From assembly GCA_937959275.1 (NCBI GenBank), contig CALGLU010000036.1, forward strand, positions 62,001 to 126,000: DNA of 64,000 nt, given 5' to 3'. The notes beneath the pieces are model-generated. The model searched no databases. It was not told where the DNA came from and saw only the letters and a list, made by a program, of their open reading frames with translations. Source of the DNA: an uncultured Saprospiraceae bacterium (GTDB lineage: Bacteria > Bacteroidota > Bacteroidia > Chitinophagales > Saprospiraceae). Shown here piece after piece: positions 9,930 through 18,457 of this stretch. The stretch's first letter is position 1. Every line of letters starts with the position of its first letter. Made by a program: the position numbers and the translations under genes.

Positions 9930-10832
9930 TTAAATTTGATAATAGTAGCGGTTCCTTGCTCTATGGTTTGTTCTACTTGTCCGCCCAATTGTGTCGTCAG
10001 TAAATTGACTAACAATTGTCCCAAAGTCAGAACCTCCTTCACTCATACCCGCTGATTGATTGGTGCCATTATCAGCTATTCTTAATTGTATCAAATTGTT
10101 TTCATCTTTGTTCATAGTGATAGAAATTTTTCCGTTACCTTTTTGATTGAATGCGTATTTCAAAGAAATAGTAATGAGCTCATTAGTGATCAAGCCGATC
10201 GGAATGGCAGTATCCACATCCAGTTCAATCTCTGACATATTTATATCTAGCGTGACACCATTGGCTTTTTCTCCAAAGCTATTGAGAATCTCCCTTCCAA
10301 TCGTTTCAAAATAATCTCGCATTTCAATCGCAGCAAGATTTTCTCCCTGATATAATTTTTGATGTATGAGCGCCATTGATGTAACTCGGTTTTGGCTTTC
10401 TTGTACTGCATCTAATGCACCTTGATCTTCAATAGTTTTTGATTGCAAACTGAGCAAACTCGAAATAGTTTGTAGATTGTTTTTTACGCGGTGGTGGATT
10501 TCTTTGAGGAGGACTTCATTTTTAGCATTTTGAATTTCCAATAAGCCATTGGTTTTTTCCAGTTCTATGGCCGCTCGCTTTATTCTTTCTGCATTATCTT
10601 TTTCTTTTTGATCGAAAATATTCTTTTGTTCGGTAATGGCCTTATCTGCCTTGAGACGATTGGTGCGATAGCCGATACTTAATGCGATTAAGGTGACCGT
10701 AGCTAGCATAGATATATTTATCCCCTTCACTAAAAATTCCTGCCACTCCACAGTATTGGTTTCAGAAAAAATAAATATCGTTATAAGAAGTACCAGGAAC
10801 AGGACTAGATAAAACAGAATGAAATATCTCAT
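9930..10832 (-). CDS. HWE/HisKA_2-type sensor histidine kinase, C-terminus frameshifted
   Basis: 300 residues as read: two N-terminal membrane segments (to about 50), a coiled coil, the HisKA_2 motif EIHHRVKNNLQTISSLLSLQ (His near 113), and a HATPase domain (LITNELITISLKYAF, RIADNGTN). After GGSDFG at about 10025 the frame is wrong: the open frame continues as GTIVSQFTDDTIGRTSR to 9930. The frame one base over reads QLLVNLLTTQLGGQVEQ, then GTATIIKFNLNKTAA, the normal kinase ending, and stops at 9908. A one-base indel in or next to the G2 box is the simplest explanation. The kinase may be inactive unless the shift is a sequencing error or is bypassed. Confidence 0.75.
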   Translation of the reverse strand: MRYFILFYLVLFLVLLITIFIFSETNTVEWQEFLVKGINISMLATVTLIALSIGYRTNRLKADKAITEQKNIFDQKEKDNAERIKRAAIELEKTNGLLEIQNAKNEVLLKEIHHRVKNNLQTISSLLSLQSKTIEDQGALDAVQESQNRVTSMALIHQKLYQGENLAAIEMRDYFETIGREILNSFGEKANGVTLDINMSEIELDVDTAIPIGLITNELITISLKYAFNQKGNGKISITMNKDENNLIQLRIADNGTNQSAGMSEGGSDFGTIVSQFTDDTIGRTSRTNHRARNRYYYQI

Positions 10833-11200
10833 GTTAAGCCGCCTTTTATATTCATAGGAAAATTAATAAGAGTAGCGGTTCTATGTTCTGTTCTTTGTTC
10901 TAATTGTCCGCCTAATTGAAACGTCAATACATTGACCAACATAAAACGGAAACCTGCGATACCTTCACTAATTCCTGTTAAATCATGTCTTACATTTCCA
11001 ACTAGTATGATTTGATCAATGTGTGAAGTACCTGTTAGATCTGTCAATATCTCCTCAGGCTCTACAACATCAGTCCTAAATACGCTTACTGGGATACAAT
11101 GCTGCCCAGTTTTGGCGAATTGCATAAATATCAAGGGCATGAAAACACAAAGCAGGTTAATCCGCTGCTTAGAAATAGAATTTTGAAAGTAGTTTTTCAC
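10829..11200 (-). pseudogene. 3' remnant of a paralogous histidine kinase
   Basis: 123 codons whose last 40 residues (GFRFMLVNVLTFQLGGQLEQ, then TATLINFPMN) match the ATP-binding-domain ending of the adjacent kinase, read in its repaired frame. The preceding part has no kinase core: no HisKA, no N-box, and only a degraded DNGxG-like stretch. It overlaps the start of the next kinase gene by four bases. It is best seen as what remains of a tandem duplicate. Whether the short open frame is translated is unknown. Confidence 0.6.
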
Positions 11201-11260
11201 AATCGCTTGTATGATTGTTGGAAGTAGCCTCTAAATTAAGTGATTCTTTTGTCTTATGGT

Positions 11261-11278
11261 ATCACCCAATTGGGGGAT
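11261..11278. promoter_or_regulatory. 18-bp near-palindromic site, copy 2
   Basis: ATCACCCAATTGGGGGAT, 17 of 18 bases identical to 4994-5011. It lies about 60 bases upstream of the degenerate kinase remnant, where a promoter would sit. This is a candidate operator shared by two loci. Confidence 0.4.
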
Positions 11279-11412
11279 ATTTAGGCGTTTTCTAAGAGTT
11301 TTGAACTTTACTTTGTGAATTTTGGGGGTGTTTTATGAATTCGATACATTATGTTTTCTAGGCTACGGTTGTAGGATGTGGAATTAAATCGTATCAAGTT
11401 ATGCTGCTCCTA

Positions 11413-11489
11413 GTCGTTAGTTCGGAGACCAACAACGGCAATTGCTTGCTGCTCGACAATGTCGTTGGTTCGGAGACCAACAACGGCAA
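11413..11489. repeat. Two direct copies of a 29-bp hairpin repeat
   Basis: The copies at 11413-11441 and 11461-11489 differ at one base. Each contains GTTGGTTCGGAGACCAAC or its one-base variant, a 6-bp stem with a TCGGAG loop. They lie downstream of the ABC permease gene and resemble small dispersed intergenic repeats. Confidence 0.7.
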
Positions 11490-11505
11490 AGCCACCCAGG
11501 GAGCC

Positions 11506-12321
11506 CTAAATGTCTTTTTTCATAAAATGCCAATAGGCAAGTCCAATAAAAAGGCAAATATAAATGCTTGAGGCAATCATGGCGTGTGAAGGCGTCAATA
11601 AAAAAGCAAAATCGATATCCTTCATCGGAACATTCTCTAGCTTATTCCAAGAGGGGAGCGGAGCTAAATCTTCAATGGCATTAAGCGGCCAGTAATTGAT
11701 TGAAGATGAATTTGAAACTACTTTACCATGTACAAACCATTTAAGCATTAATTCGATAAACAGTATATAACAGGTATAGGTGAAAATCGCAACACCCGAT
11801 CGTCGGATGACAAAGCCAATCAGCAATGCAAAACTGAGATAGCCCATAGACATCAAAAAGAATCGAAATATCCAAATTGGCTCATCAAATGCATTCGCAA
11901 ATGAGTAGGGATCATTATGGAAAAATCCGATAGCCACTGTGCAGATGATATAATACAAAGTCGTTGCTAAACTAATCGCAATGGCAGTATATAGTTTTCC
12001 TAAGAAATAGTCTTTTCTTGTCATGCCAGTAATGATGTTTTGACGCATCGTTTTAAAGCCGACCTCAGATGTTATCATATTCATCATAATAAAACCGAGA
12101 AAGAAAAAGACCAGCCAATTCCCAACATAGGCCATCCACTGCCAGTTGTTAGGAAACATAAAAAAGTCATTTGTATCAAGAACCATCGCTGGTAATTGTA
12201 ACTCCTTTCCAATAAAAATCACGACAGGATAAGTGACTAGATACATAACTCCAAATAAATTAAAGACGGAGTTATTCTTAAACTTTTTCCACTCAAGGGA
12301 TAATAGATTCATTGCATTCAT
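11506..12321 (-). CDS. ABC-2 type transporter permease
   Basis: 271 residues with six hydrophobic segments (for example GNWLVFFFLGFIMMNMI, AIAISLATTLYYIICTVA, YICLFIGLAYWHF) and the cytoplasmic loop of ABC-2 permeases between the second and third segments (FKTMRQNIITGMTRKDYFLG). It is the membrane half of an exporter whose ATPase is encoded 12 bases upstream on the same strand. The cargo cannot be read from the sequence; family members handle lipids, drugs, antibiotics or gliding components. Confidence 0.85.
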   Translation of the reverse strand: MNAMNLLSLEWKKFKNNSVFNLFGVMYLVTYPVVIFIGKELQLPAMVLDTNDFFMFPNNWQWMAYVGNWLVFFFLGFIMMNMITSEVGFKTMRQNIITGMTRKDYFLGKLYTAIAISLATTLYYIICTVAIGFFHNDPYSFANAFDEPIWIFRFFLMSMGYLSFALLIGFVIRRSGVAIFTYTCYILFIELMLKWFVHGKVVSNSSSINYWPLNAIEDLAPLPSWNKLENVPMKDIDFAFLLTPSHAMIASSIYICLFIGLAYWHFMKKDI

Positions 12322-12333
12322 AGACCCAGCGAC

Positions 12334-13218
12334 TTATTTAGTGATTTCAAGAAATTCTTCCTCCAATCGTTGCTTTCTGGAGACAAGGTGAGTTAAGGTG
12401 ATTCCTTTTTCAAATGCGAGTTTGTTAACTTCTGCTATGGAGTGTGTAGGATCCATTTGTGCTTCTAGTTTATCGCCAACACGTATTGCTTTTTCTAGCC
12501 ACGGAATGTTAGCCAAAAAGCTAGATAAGCCATCCAGATTCGCAGATTGCAATTCTAAGGTCACTTTATCTGAAAGAATAGAACCCACGGAACCAGTTGC
12601 TAATAAATGTCCATTCTTTATAATGGCAACATGTGAACAGATTTTCTCTACTTCATCCAAAATGTGGCTAGCCATAATCACAGTCTTGCCTGTAGATGCA
12701 ATTTGGGTCAATGTCTGCCTCACTTCTGCAATCCCTTGAGGATCCAATCCATTCGTCGGCTCATCAAAAATGATCACATCAGGCTCACCGATCATTGTCG
12801 CTGCTATGGCTAGTCGCTGCTTCATGCCCAATGAATAGGTCCGAAATGGAGACTTCTTGCGATGGGAAAGATTGACCAATTCTAACACTTCATCATAGTT
12901 GTCCGTGGTCGAGCCTTTAATATGACTGACAATCTTTAGATTATCTTCTGCCGTTTTGTAAGGATAGAAGTTTGGCGTTTCGAGTATCGCCCCAATACGC
13001 TTGCGATGTGAGGGTCCATATTTGCCGTCGAACCATTGGTAGCTACCAGTATTAGCAGCGAGTATGCCGAGTATAATACCTAAAGTTGTCGTTTTACCAC
13101 TTCCATTAGGACCAAGGATACCATAGACTTCGCCTGCGTTAATTTCAAGACTCAGATTGTCGAGCGCCTGAATTTTACCGTAACTCTTCGACAAGTTCTT
13201 AATTGTAAGTATTGACAT
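12334..13218 (-). CDS. ABC transporter ATP-binding protein
   Basis: 294 residues. Walker A is GPNGSGKTTT (about 36-45), the signature is a variant TYSLGMKQRL, Walker B is VIIFDEPTNGLD, and the H-loop is IMASHI. The C-terminal 80 residues form the extra domain of the bacitracin/GldA-like group (DRI-type exporters). It pairs with the ABC-2 permease directly downstream. It starts at the ATG giving MSILTIKNLSKSYG, the normal start of the family. Confidence 0.92.
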   Translation of the reverse strand: MSILTIKNLSKSYGKIQALDNLSLEINAGEVYGILGPNGSGKTTTLGIILGILAANTGSYQWFDGKYGPSHRKRIGAILETPNFYPYKTAEDNLKIVSHIKGSTTDNYDEVLELVNLSHRKKSPFRTYSLGMKQRLAIAATMIGEPDVIIFDEPTNGLDPQGIAEVRQTLTQIASTGKTVIMASHILDEVEKICSHVAIIKNGHLLATGSVGSILSDKVTLELQSANLDGLSSFLANIPWLEKAIRVGDKLEAQMDPTHSIAEVNKLAFEKGITLTHLVSRKQRLEEEFLEITK

Positions 13219-13614
13219 AAAGTGATTTTTCAGTCACCAAGATAGTTTTTATAGGTGTATCCAGTTTAATTTATGGATGAAGTATTCAGTTTTTTGGATT
13301 AAACGCCTGTTTCAGAATTGAAGTCTTTAATGTGAATCTCTAATGGCTCATATGCCAATGTCGTTTAGTTTGTGTTAGAGCTATTATCATTTGAAAATCC
13401 AATTGTCATGATTTTTACTAAAAATCCCGCCAAATGGAGACTTTCTTTAACCATTCCACGCGGTACTGCGTACCGCGCTACAATAATGTCGCACTTTCAG
13501 CGCTTCTATTTCCTTAACTATACGACATTGGGTCATATGCCATTGAAGGAAATCCAAGTGATTTCATACATCTAAGTCTATAGAGCTATTTATCCAAAGC
13601 GCAGCTCATTTACA
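13219..13614. other. Spacer with a strong hairpin repeat
   Basis: No gene recognised between the divergent ABC and his operons. The stem CGCGGTAC / GTACCGCG with a 3-base loop at 13459-13477 is a GC-rich intergenic hairpin unlike its AT-rich surroundings, of the kind dispersed in Bacteroidota genomes. Confidence 0.5.
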
Positions 13615-13645
13615 TTTGTATTCTAATGAAAAAACATTACTTTTG
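13615..13645 (+). promoter_or_regulatory. Bacteroidota-type promoter of the his operon
   Basis: TTTG at 13615-13618, a 19-base spacer, then TACTTTTG at 13638-13645. This matches the -33 TTTG / -7 TANNTTTG consensus of the Bacteroidota primary sigma factor. Transcription would begin around 13650, a few bases before the leader-peptide ATG. Confidence 0.7.
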
Positions 13646-13653
13646 ATTTGAAA

Positions 13654-13698
13654 ATGAAAATAATCAATACAATACATCATCATCACCATCTAGCGTAA
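13654..13698 (+). CDS. hisL: Histidine operon leader peptide (five consecutive His codons)
   Basis: The 14-residue open frame MKIINTIHHHHHLA has codons 8-12 reading CAT CAT CAT CAC CAT. It sits between the promoter and a strong intrinsic terminator, 105 bases before hisG. This is the classical arrangement for attenuation: with scarce charged tRNA-His the ribosome stalls on the His run, allowing an alternative RNA fold that prevents the terminator. The codon run is seen directly; the mechanism follows from established his-operon biology. Confidence 0.85.
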   Translation: MKIINTIHHHHHLA

Positions 13699-13767
13699 GC
13701 GGATCGTGTTGTGTATTGTCAAAAAATATATTTACAAACCCGCTTTTCTTTAAAAGCGGGTTTTTTT
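13669..13767 (+). terminator. his attenuator: antiterminator stem and intrinsic terminator
   Basis: The terminator is the perfect 9-bp stem CCCGCTTTT (13739-13747) / AAAAGCGGG (13752-13760), extended by AAA/TTT, with a 4-base loop and a 7-T run (13761-13767). Upstream, ACAATACA (13669-13676), overlapping the codons before the His run, can pair with TGTATTGT (13712-13719). Ribosome position on the leader would decide that pairing. Confidence 0.8.
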
Positions 13768-13802
13768 ATTTGCCCCTTTATAGAAAGCACAGTCATAAAA
13801 CG

Positions 13803-14657
13803 ATGTTAAAGATAGCAATACAAAAATCTGGACGGCTTCATGATGAGACCATTGCGCTGCTCAAGCAGTGTGGTCTCAAAGTTGACAAAGGCCTCGACCA
13901 ATTAAAGGCAGAAGTCAAAGGCTTCCCCGCAGAAGTCTTTTTTCTTCGAAATTCAGATATTCCTCAATATGTGGAAGATGGCGTCGTAGACATTGCAGTC
14001 CTAGGAGAAAACACCATTATCGAAAAAGCAAAGGATCTTGCCATTCACGAACATCTAGGCTTTTCAAAATGTCGATTATCAATAGCGGTACCAAAATCAG
14101 ATACAAGTTATACAGGCATACAAAGTCTACAGGGAAAGAAAATCGCAACGTCATATCCCGTAACGCTGCAGCAATATCTCGATAAAGAAGGAGTGAAAGC
14201 AGACATTCATACCATATCTGGCTCTGTAGAGATTGCTCCAAACATTGGCTTATCAGATGCGATATGTGATTTGGTAAGTAGTGGTAGTACCTTATTTAAG
14301 AATAACCTTCAAGAGAAAGATATCATCCTTAAGTCTGAAGCTGTCTTGGTAAGTCGGAAGGATATGGCTGAAGAACAAGCAGCACTCTTAGACCAATTAT
14401 TATTTAGAATCCGATCTGTTTTATCTGCTCGTAAGTTCAAATACATTTTAATGAATGTACCCAATGAGAGCCTTCAGAAGGTATCAGATATATTGCCTGT
14501 CCTCAAAAGTCCTACCGTCTTGCCACTGATGCAAGAAGGGTGGAGTTCACTTCATTCTGTCATAGCAGCTGAAGATTTTTGGGAAGTCATCAACCAACTC
14601 AAAGCCTGCGGTGCAGAAGGTATTTTGGTGTGTCCAATTGAAAAAATGGTTGTTTGA
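13803..14657 (+). CDS. hisG: ATP phosphoribosyltransferase (long form)
   Basis: 284 residues from the ATG at 13803 (MLKIAIQKSGRLHDETIALL). A longer open frame extends upstream, but it would run through the attenuator terminator and is rejected. It catalyses the first step of histidine synthesis, ATP plus PRPP giving phosphoribosyl-ATP. The PRPP-binding stretch is SDAICDLVSSGSTLFKNNL. The length and the C-terminal block (MNVPNESLQKVSDILPVLKS) mark the long form with its own regulatory ACT-like domain, so no HisZ is needed. Its stop overlaps the hisD start. Confidence 0.97.
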   Translation: MLKIAIQKSGRLHDETIALLKQCGLKVDKGLDQLKAEVKGFPAEVFFLRNSDIPQYVEDGVVDIAVLGENTIIEKAKDLAIHEHLGFSKCRLSIAVPKSDTSYTGIQSLQGKKIATSYPVTLQQYLDKEGVKADIHTISGSVEIAPNIGLSDAICDLVSSGSTLFKNNLQEKDIILKSEAVLVSRKDMAEEQAALLDQLLFRIRSVLSARKFKYILMNVPNESLQKVSDILPVLKSPTVLPLMQEGWSSLHSVIAAEDFWEVINQLKACGAEGILVCPIEKMVV

Positions 14658-15937
14658 TGAATCAGTATCACAATCCAGATTCAGCAACGATTCAGCAGAT
14701 CGTCAGACGGCCACAAATGGATACGTCTACATTAGCCGCTATCATAGGTGACGTATTTGATAATATTGAGAAGAGAAAAGACGAAGCACTCATCGAATAT
14801 ACAGAGCGCTTTGATAAGATTCGATTAAGTTCTCTGCAAGCAACAAGCGCCGAATTAGTAGGTGCAGAGCACGCATTGCCAATGGCACTCAAAACCGCCA
14901 TTCAACAAGCATATAAAAACATTACTCTTTTTCACGAAAGACAACGTACAGAATCCATTAAAATAGAAACGCAGCCAGGCGTGATGTGCTGGCAGCAAGC
15001 TGTCCCTATTGATCGTGTCGGTCTATACATTCCTGGAGGATCAGCGCCATTATTTTCTACAGTACTGATGCTGGCTATCCCAGCTAAGCTAGCGGGCTGC
15101 TCCGAGATCGTCCTCTGCTCACCGCCTAATATGCACGGGCAAATACACCCCGCCATCCTCTATACAGCTCATCTCTGTGGCGTGACCAAGGTCATCAAAG
15201 CAGGCGGCGCCCAAGCCATCGCAGCCATGAGTATTGGTACAGAAAGCGTCCCCAAGGTTGATAAGCTCTTTGGTCCAGGTAACCAATACGTGACTGCCGC
15301 TAAGCAAAAAGCATTCGAGAAGGGGACAGCGATTGACATGCCAGCGGGTCCATCTGAGGTCTTGGTTTTTGCAGACAATACGGGAGATCCTGCATTTATA
15401 GCATCTGATTTGTTGGCGCAAGCAGAGCACGGTGTCGATAGCCAGGTGATCTTTGCGACGACTAAGCTTGACTTGATCGAGCAAGTCCTAGCAGAAATCA
15501 AACAACAAGAAACCCAGCTACCTAGACAAGAGATGACTAGCATTGCATTGGAGCACAGCCATGCGGTTAGCTTCGACGATGTTCATACAGCCTTTGCGTT
15601 TGTCAACGAATATGCACCAGAGCATTTGATTATAAGTGCAGATGCCCCGGATCAATATGTCCCACTCATTAAAAATGCGGGCTCTGTTTTTCTTGGGCAC
15701 TATACACCAGAAAGCGCAGGGGATTATGCCTCTGGTACAAATCATACATTACCGACGAATGGTCACGCTAAAGCATTTTCAGGCGTAAATCTAGATGCTT
15801 TCTTTAAAAAGATTACATTTCAACAGATAAGTGATACTGGACTTGATAACTTAGGTCCGACTATTATTCAAATGGCTGAAGCTGAGCAATTGCAAGCACA
15901 TGCGAATGCAGTCAAAATCAGATTAAACCGATCATGA
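14657..15937 (+). CDS. hisD: Histidinol dehydrogenase
   Basis: 426 residues. The enzyme carries out the last two steps, histidinol to histidine with two NAD+. Visible family motifs are the NAD-binding region (IPGGSAPLFSTVLMLAIPAK), FGPGNQYVTAAK, the signature DMPAGPSEVLV, a zinc/catalytic region with DLLAQAEHG, and NEYAPEHLI, then SGTNHTLPT near the C-terminus. The ATG at 14657 overlaps the hisG stop (TGATG), implying translational coupling. Confidence 0.97.
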   Translation: MNQYHNPDSATIQQIVRRPQMDTSTLAAIIGDVFDNIEKRKDEALIEYTERFDKIRLSSLQATSAELVGAEHALPMALKTAIQQAYKNITLFHERQRTESIKIETQPGVMCWQQAVPIDRVGLYIPGGSAPLFSTVLMLAIPAKLAGCSEIVLCSPPNMHGQIHPAILYTAHLCGVTKVIKAGGAQAIAAMSIGTESVPKVDKLFGPGNQYVTAAKQKAFEKGTAIDMPAGPSEVLVFADNTGDPAFIASDLLAQAEHGVDSQVIFATTKLDLIEQVLAEIKQQETQLPRQEMTSIALEHSHAVSFDDVHTAFAFVNEYAPEHLIISADAPDQYVPLIKNAGSVFLGHYTPESAGDYASGTNHTLPTNGHAKAFSGVNLDAFFKKITFQQISDTGLDNLGPTIIQMAEAEQLQAHANAVKIRLNRS

Positions 15938-16959
15938 AATCTTTAGTCAGAAAACATTTACAAAGTCTATCCCCGTACCGATCGGCTCGGGATGAGTTTG
16001 AAGGAGAGGCAGATGTCTATCTTGATGCTAATGAGAATCCTCACGAATTTGAATTTAATCGCTATCCGGATCCTTACCAGCGAGAACTCAAGAAGAAGTT
16101 AGGGTCAATAAAAGGGATTGAGCCGTCTAGATTATTTTTCGGGAATGGCTCCGATGAAATCATAGATTTATTAGTTCGTACATTTTGTGAACCTGGCCAA
16201 GATGCCATACTGACAATTGTACCGGGATTCAGCATGTATGATGTCTCTGCTCAAGTCAATCAAATTCAAAATGATGAGTTTCAATTAAATGAGCAATTTG
16301 AATTTGAAGTAGAAGATTTGCTTACTACACTAAAGGCAAATCATAAGATCGTCTTTCTCTGTTCGCCTAATAATCCAACAGGCAATAGCATCCCAATGGA
16401 ATCGATTCAGAAAATCTGTGATGCTGCCAAAGGATTGGTCGTTGTCGATGAGGCATATGTAGATTTTTCTGAGGCAGGGAGTTGTATTCATAAAATACAA
16501 AATAAAAACCTTGTTGTACTGCAGACATTTTCAAAGTCTTATGGCTCGGCCGGTATTCGTCTAGGTGTAGGCATTATGGATCCTGAAATCATTGCGATTT
16601 TAAACGTGGTGAAGTTGCCTTACAATGTCAGTGAAATTACACAGCAACATGCCTTAGCCTTACTTGATAAGTATAGTAAGGTTCAAGAATCCATCGAGCT
16701 GATCAAACAAGAACGAGAACGATTGAGATTGGCTTTAGAGCAGATCTCAGTTGTAGATACGGTACATCCGTCAGACGCGAATTTCTTTTTAGTCAAGTTT
16801 GTGAAGGCAAGGCTAGTCTATGAATACCTGATGTCTCATGGCGTGGTCGTCAGAGATCGATCCAAGGTTGTCTTATGTCAGTGCTGTTTACGAATCACTG
16901 TTGGATTACCTGCAGAAAACGATCGTTTAATTGCTTTATTAAAAGAGTATACACCATGA
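15934..16959 (+). CDS. hisC: Histidinol-phosphate aminotransferase
   Basis: 341 residues, class I/II PLP aminotransferase. The PLP lysine is Lys201 in QTFSKSYGSAGIRLG. Other motifs are YPDPYQRELK, FGNGSDEIIDLL, CSPNNPTGNSIP and VVDEAYVDFSE. It converts imidazole-acetol phosphate to histidinol phosphate. It overlaps hisD by four bases (ATGA) and hisB by four bases. Confidence 0.97.
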   Translation: MKSLVRKHLQSLSPYRSARDEFEGEADVYLDANENPHEFEFNRYPDPYQRELKKKLGSIKGIEPSRLFFGNGSDEIIDLLVRTFCEPGQDAILTIVPGFSMYDVSAQVNQIQNDEFQLNEQFEFEVEDLLTTLKANHKIVFLCSPNNPTGNSIPMESIQKICDAAKGLVVVDEAYVDFSEAGSCIHKIQNKNLVVLQTFSKSYGSAGIRLGVGIMDPEIIAILNVVKLPYNVSEITQQHALALLDKYSKVQESIELIKQERERLRLALEQISVVDTVHPSDANFFLVKFVKARLVYEYLMSHGVVVRDRSKVVLCQCCLRITVGLPAENDRLIALLKEYTP

Positions 16960-18077
16960 AGAAACTCTTAATACTAGACAGGGATGGTTGCATCATTCAA
17001 GAAGCCGAAGATCAAATGTTGAATGAGATTCACAAGATCAGATTTTTACCTTCCTGCATTAGTTCGTTAGCCAAGATTGCGCAGCAGTTAGACTATACCT
17101 TTGTCATGGTGACCAATCAAGATGACTTAGGTGGACCTACATTTCCAGAGAAAGATTTTTGGGTTTGTCATGAGTTAATCATTGACACACTAGCTGGAGA
17201 AGGGATTCATTTTGATGGTGTCTACATCGATAAACATTTTCCAGAAGACAACTCTCCCTATCGTAAGCCAGGGACGGCGATGTTGAAAAAATACATCACG
17301 GGAGATTATGATTTAGAGCAGTCTATTGTCATCGGAGATCGGTGGTCAGACATGGAGCTAGCTAAGAATTTAGGAAGTACAGGTATTTTGATCAGCTCGG
17401 ACTTTAGCAATGAGCCTGATCATGTTGAAGAGATTAAACCAGTTGTCGAATTGAAAACGGACAATTGGAATTCGATCTACAGCCATTTGTTGAAGAAAGA
17501 TAGATTAGCGATTGTAGACCAAAAGACCAAAGAGACACATGTCCAAGCACGGTTAAACTTGGATGGATCGGGCTTGTCAGATTGTAAAACAGGTTTGGAA
17601 TTTTTTGATCATATGTTGGATCAGTTGGCTAAGCACGGTGATGTGGATTTGTCTGTACAGACGAATGGAGACTTGGAGATTGATGAGCATCATACGATTG
17701 AGGATACAGCAATCGCACTCGGTAAGCTTTATAAAGATGCGTTGGGTAAGAAGGCAGGCATTGAGCGCTATGGCTTTAATTTGCCGATGGACGATTGTTT
17801 GGCGGAGGTAGCGATTGATTTTGGAGGGCGTGCCTGGTTAGTGTGGGATGCACCGTTTGCAAGAGAGCGAGTCGGAGATATGCCAACAGAAATGGTTTAT
17901 CATTTTTTTAAGTCCTTTTCAGATCATGCCTCGTGCAATTTGAATATGAAGGTGAGAGGAGAAAATGAACATCATAAAATCGAGTCCTTATTTAAGGCCT
18001 TTGCACGAGCGATTAAAATGGCGAAGAATCGGAATTTTGAAAATATGAGTTTGCCGACAACGAAAGGGGTGCTTTGA
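16956..18077 (+). CDS. hisB: Bifunctional histidinol-phosphatase / imidazoleglycerol-phosphate dehydratase
   Basis: 373 residues, a fusion. The N-terminal HAD-type phosphatase has nucleophile Asp8 and Asp10 in LDRDGCIIQEA, plus MVTNQDDLGG, RKPGTAML and GDRWSDMELA. The C-terminal IGP dehydratase starts near residue 185 and has the His-rich metal sites FFDHMLDQLAKHGDV, DEHHTIEDTAIALG, SDHASCNLN and ENEHHKIESLFKAFARA. The two halves catalyse the sixth and eighth steps of the pathway. The start at 16956 overlaps hisC; an upstream in-frame extension inside hisC is not credible. Confidence 0.97.
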   Translation: MKKLLILDRDGCIIQEAEDQMLNEIHKIRFLPSCISSLAKIAQQLDYTFVMVTNQDDLGGPTFPEKDFWVCHELIIDTLAGEGIHFDGVYIDKHFPEDNSPYRKPGTAMLKKYITGDYDLEQSIVIGDRWSDMELAKNLGSTGILISSDFSNEPDHVEEIKPVVELKTDNWNSIYSHLLKKDRLAIVDQKTKETHVQARLNLDGSGLSDCKTGLEFFDHMLDQLAKHGDVDLSVQTNGDLEIDEHHTIEDTAIALGKLYKDALGKKAGIERYGFNLPMDDCLAEVAIDFGGRAWLVWDAPFARERVGDMPTEMVYHFFKSFSDHASCNLNMKVRGENEHHKIESLFKAFARAIKMAKNRNFENMSLPTTKGVL

Positions 18078-18457
18078 AATTAAAATCAAAATCAAAATTA
18101 AAATCAAAATTAAAGGGAAAAGGAAAATTTGAATGTTGAGCCTGCCTGTCGGCAGGCAGGTGTTGAGTGTTGAGTGTGGGCTTGAATCGGACATCCCACA
18201 TTGAACTTAGTGAATGGCAGAAATTGATTGAATGAGTTGTTAGTATGAGTTGTAAAGTAGACCAAGGGATAGGTTTTTGAAACTGAATTTTACATGTTGT
18301 AAGATTTTAAATAAATATAGAATAGAACAAAGATGAAAATGAAAAGAATGAGAATGCTTAATGAGCAGATTCTGAATCGATTTCAGAATGACGGAAAACT
18401 GGGAGCTTGGTTGCCTAGCCACTATTTACTATCTACTAGCAACTATCCACTTGAAAA
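18078..18457. repeat. hisB-hisH spacer made of simple and hairpin repeats
   Basis: 380 bases inside the his operon with no gene. It begins with an A-rich array of AAAATC/AAAATT hexamers (about 18077-18115). Next comes a GC-rich hairpin CCTGCC-TGTC-GGCAGG near 18143-18158, a motif common in Bacteroidota intergenic DNA, followed by tandem TGTTGAG units. No terminator with a T-run is evident, so transcription may continue into hisH. Confidence 0.6.

Larger units (their letters stand above)
11201..11505. other. Spacer with near-palindrome and duplicated hairpin
   Basis: No gene seen. It holds the second copy of the near-palindrome (11261-11278) and two direct copies of a hairpin-forming 29-mer (11413-11489), both listed separately. 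Confidence 0.5.

Noticed and set aside
13716-13802. Upstream extension of hisG
   Set aside because: The extension runs through the attenuator terminator and the normal family start MLKIAIQKSGR is at 13803.
16875-16955. Upstream extension of hisB
   Set aside because: It lies entirely inside hisC in another frame; the HAD start MKKLLILDRDG at 16956 overlaps the hisC stop in the usual way.
18142-18175. CRISPR-like repeats in the hisB-hisH spacer
   Set aside because: The units are simple-sequence and hairpin repeats without regular spacers, and no cas genes are in the window.
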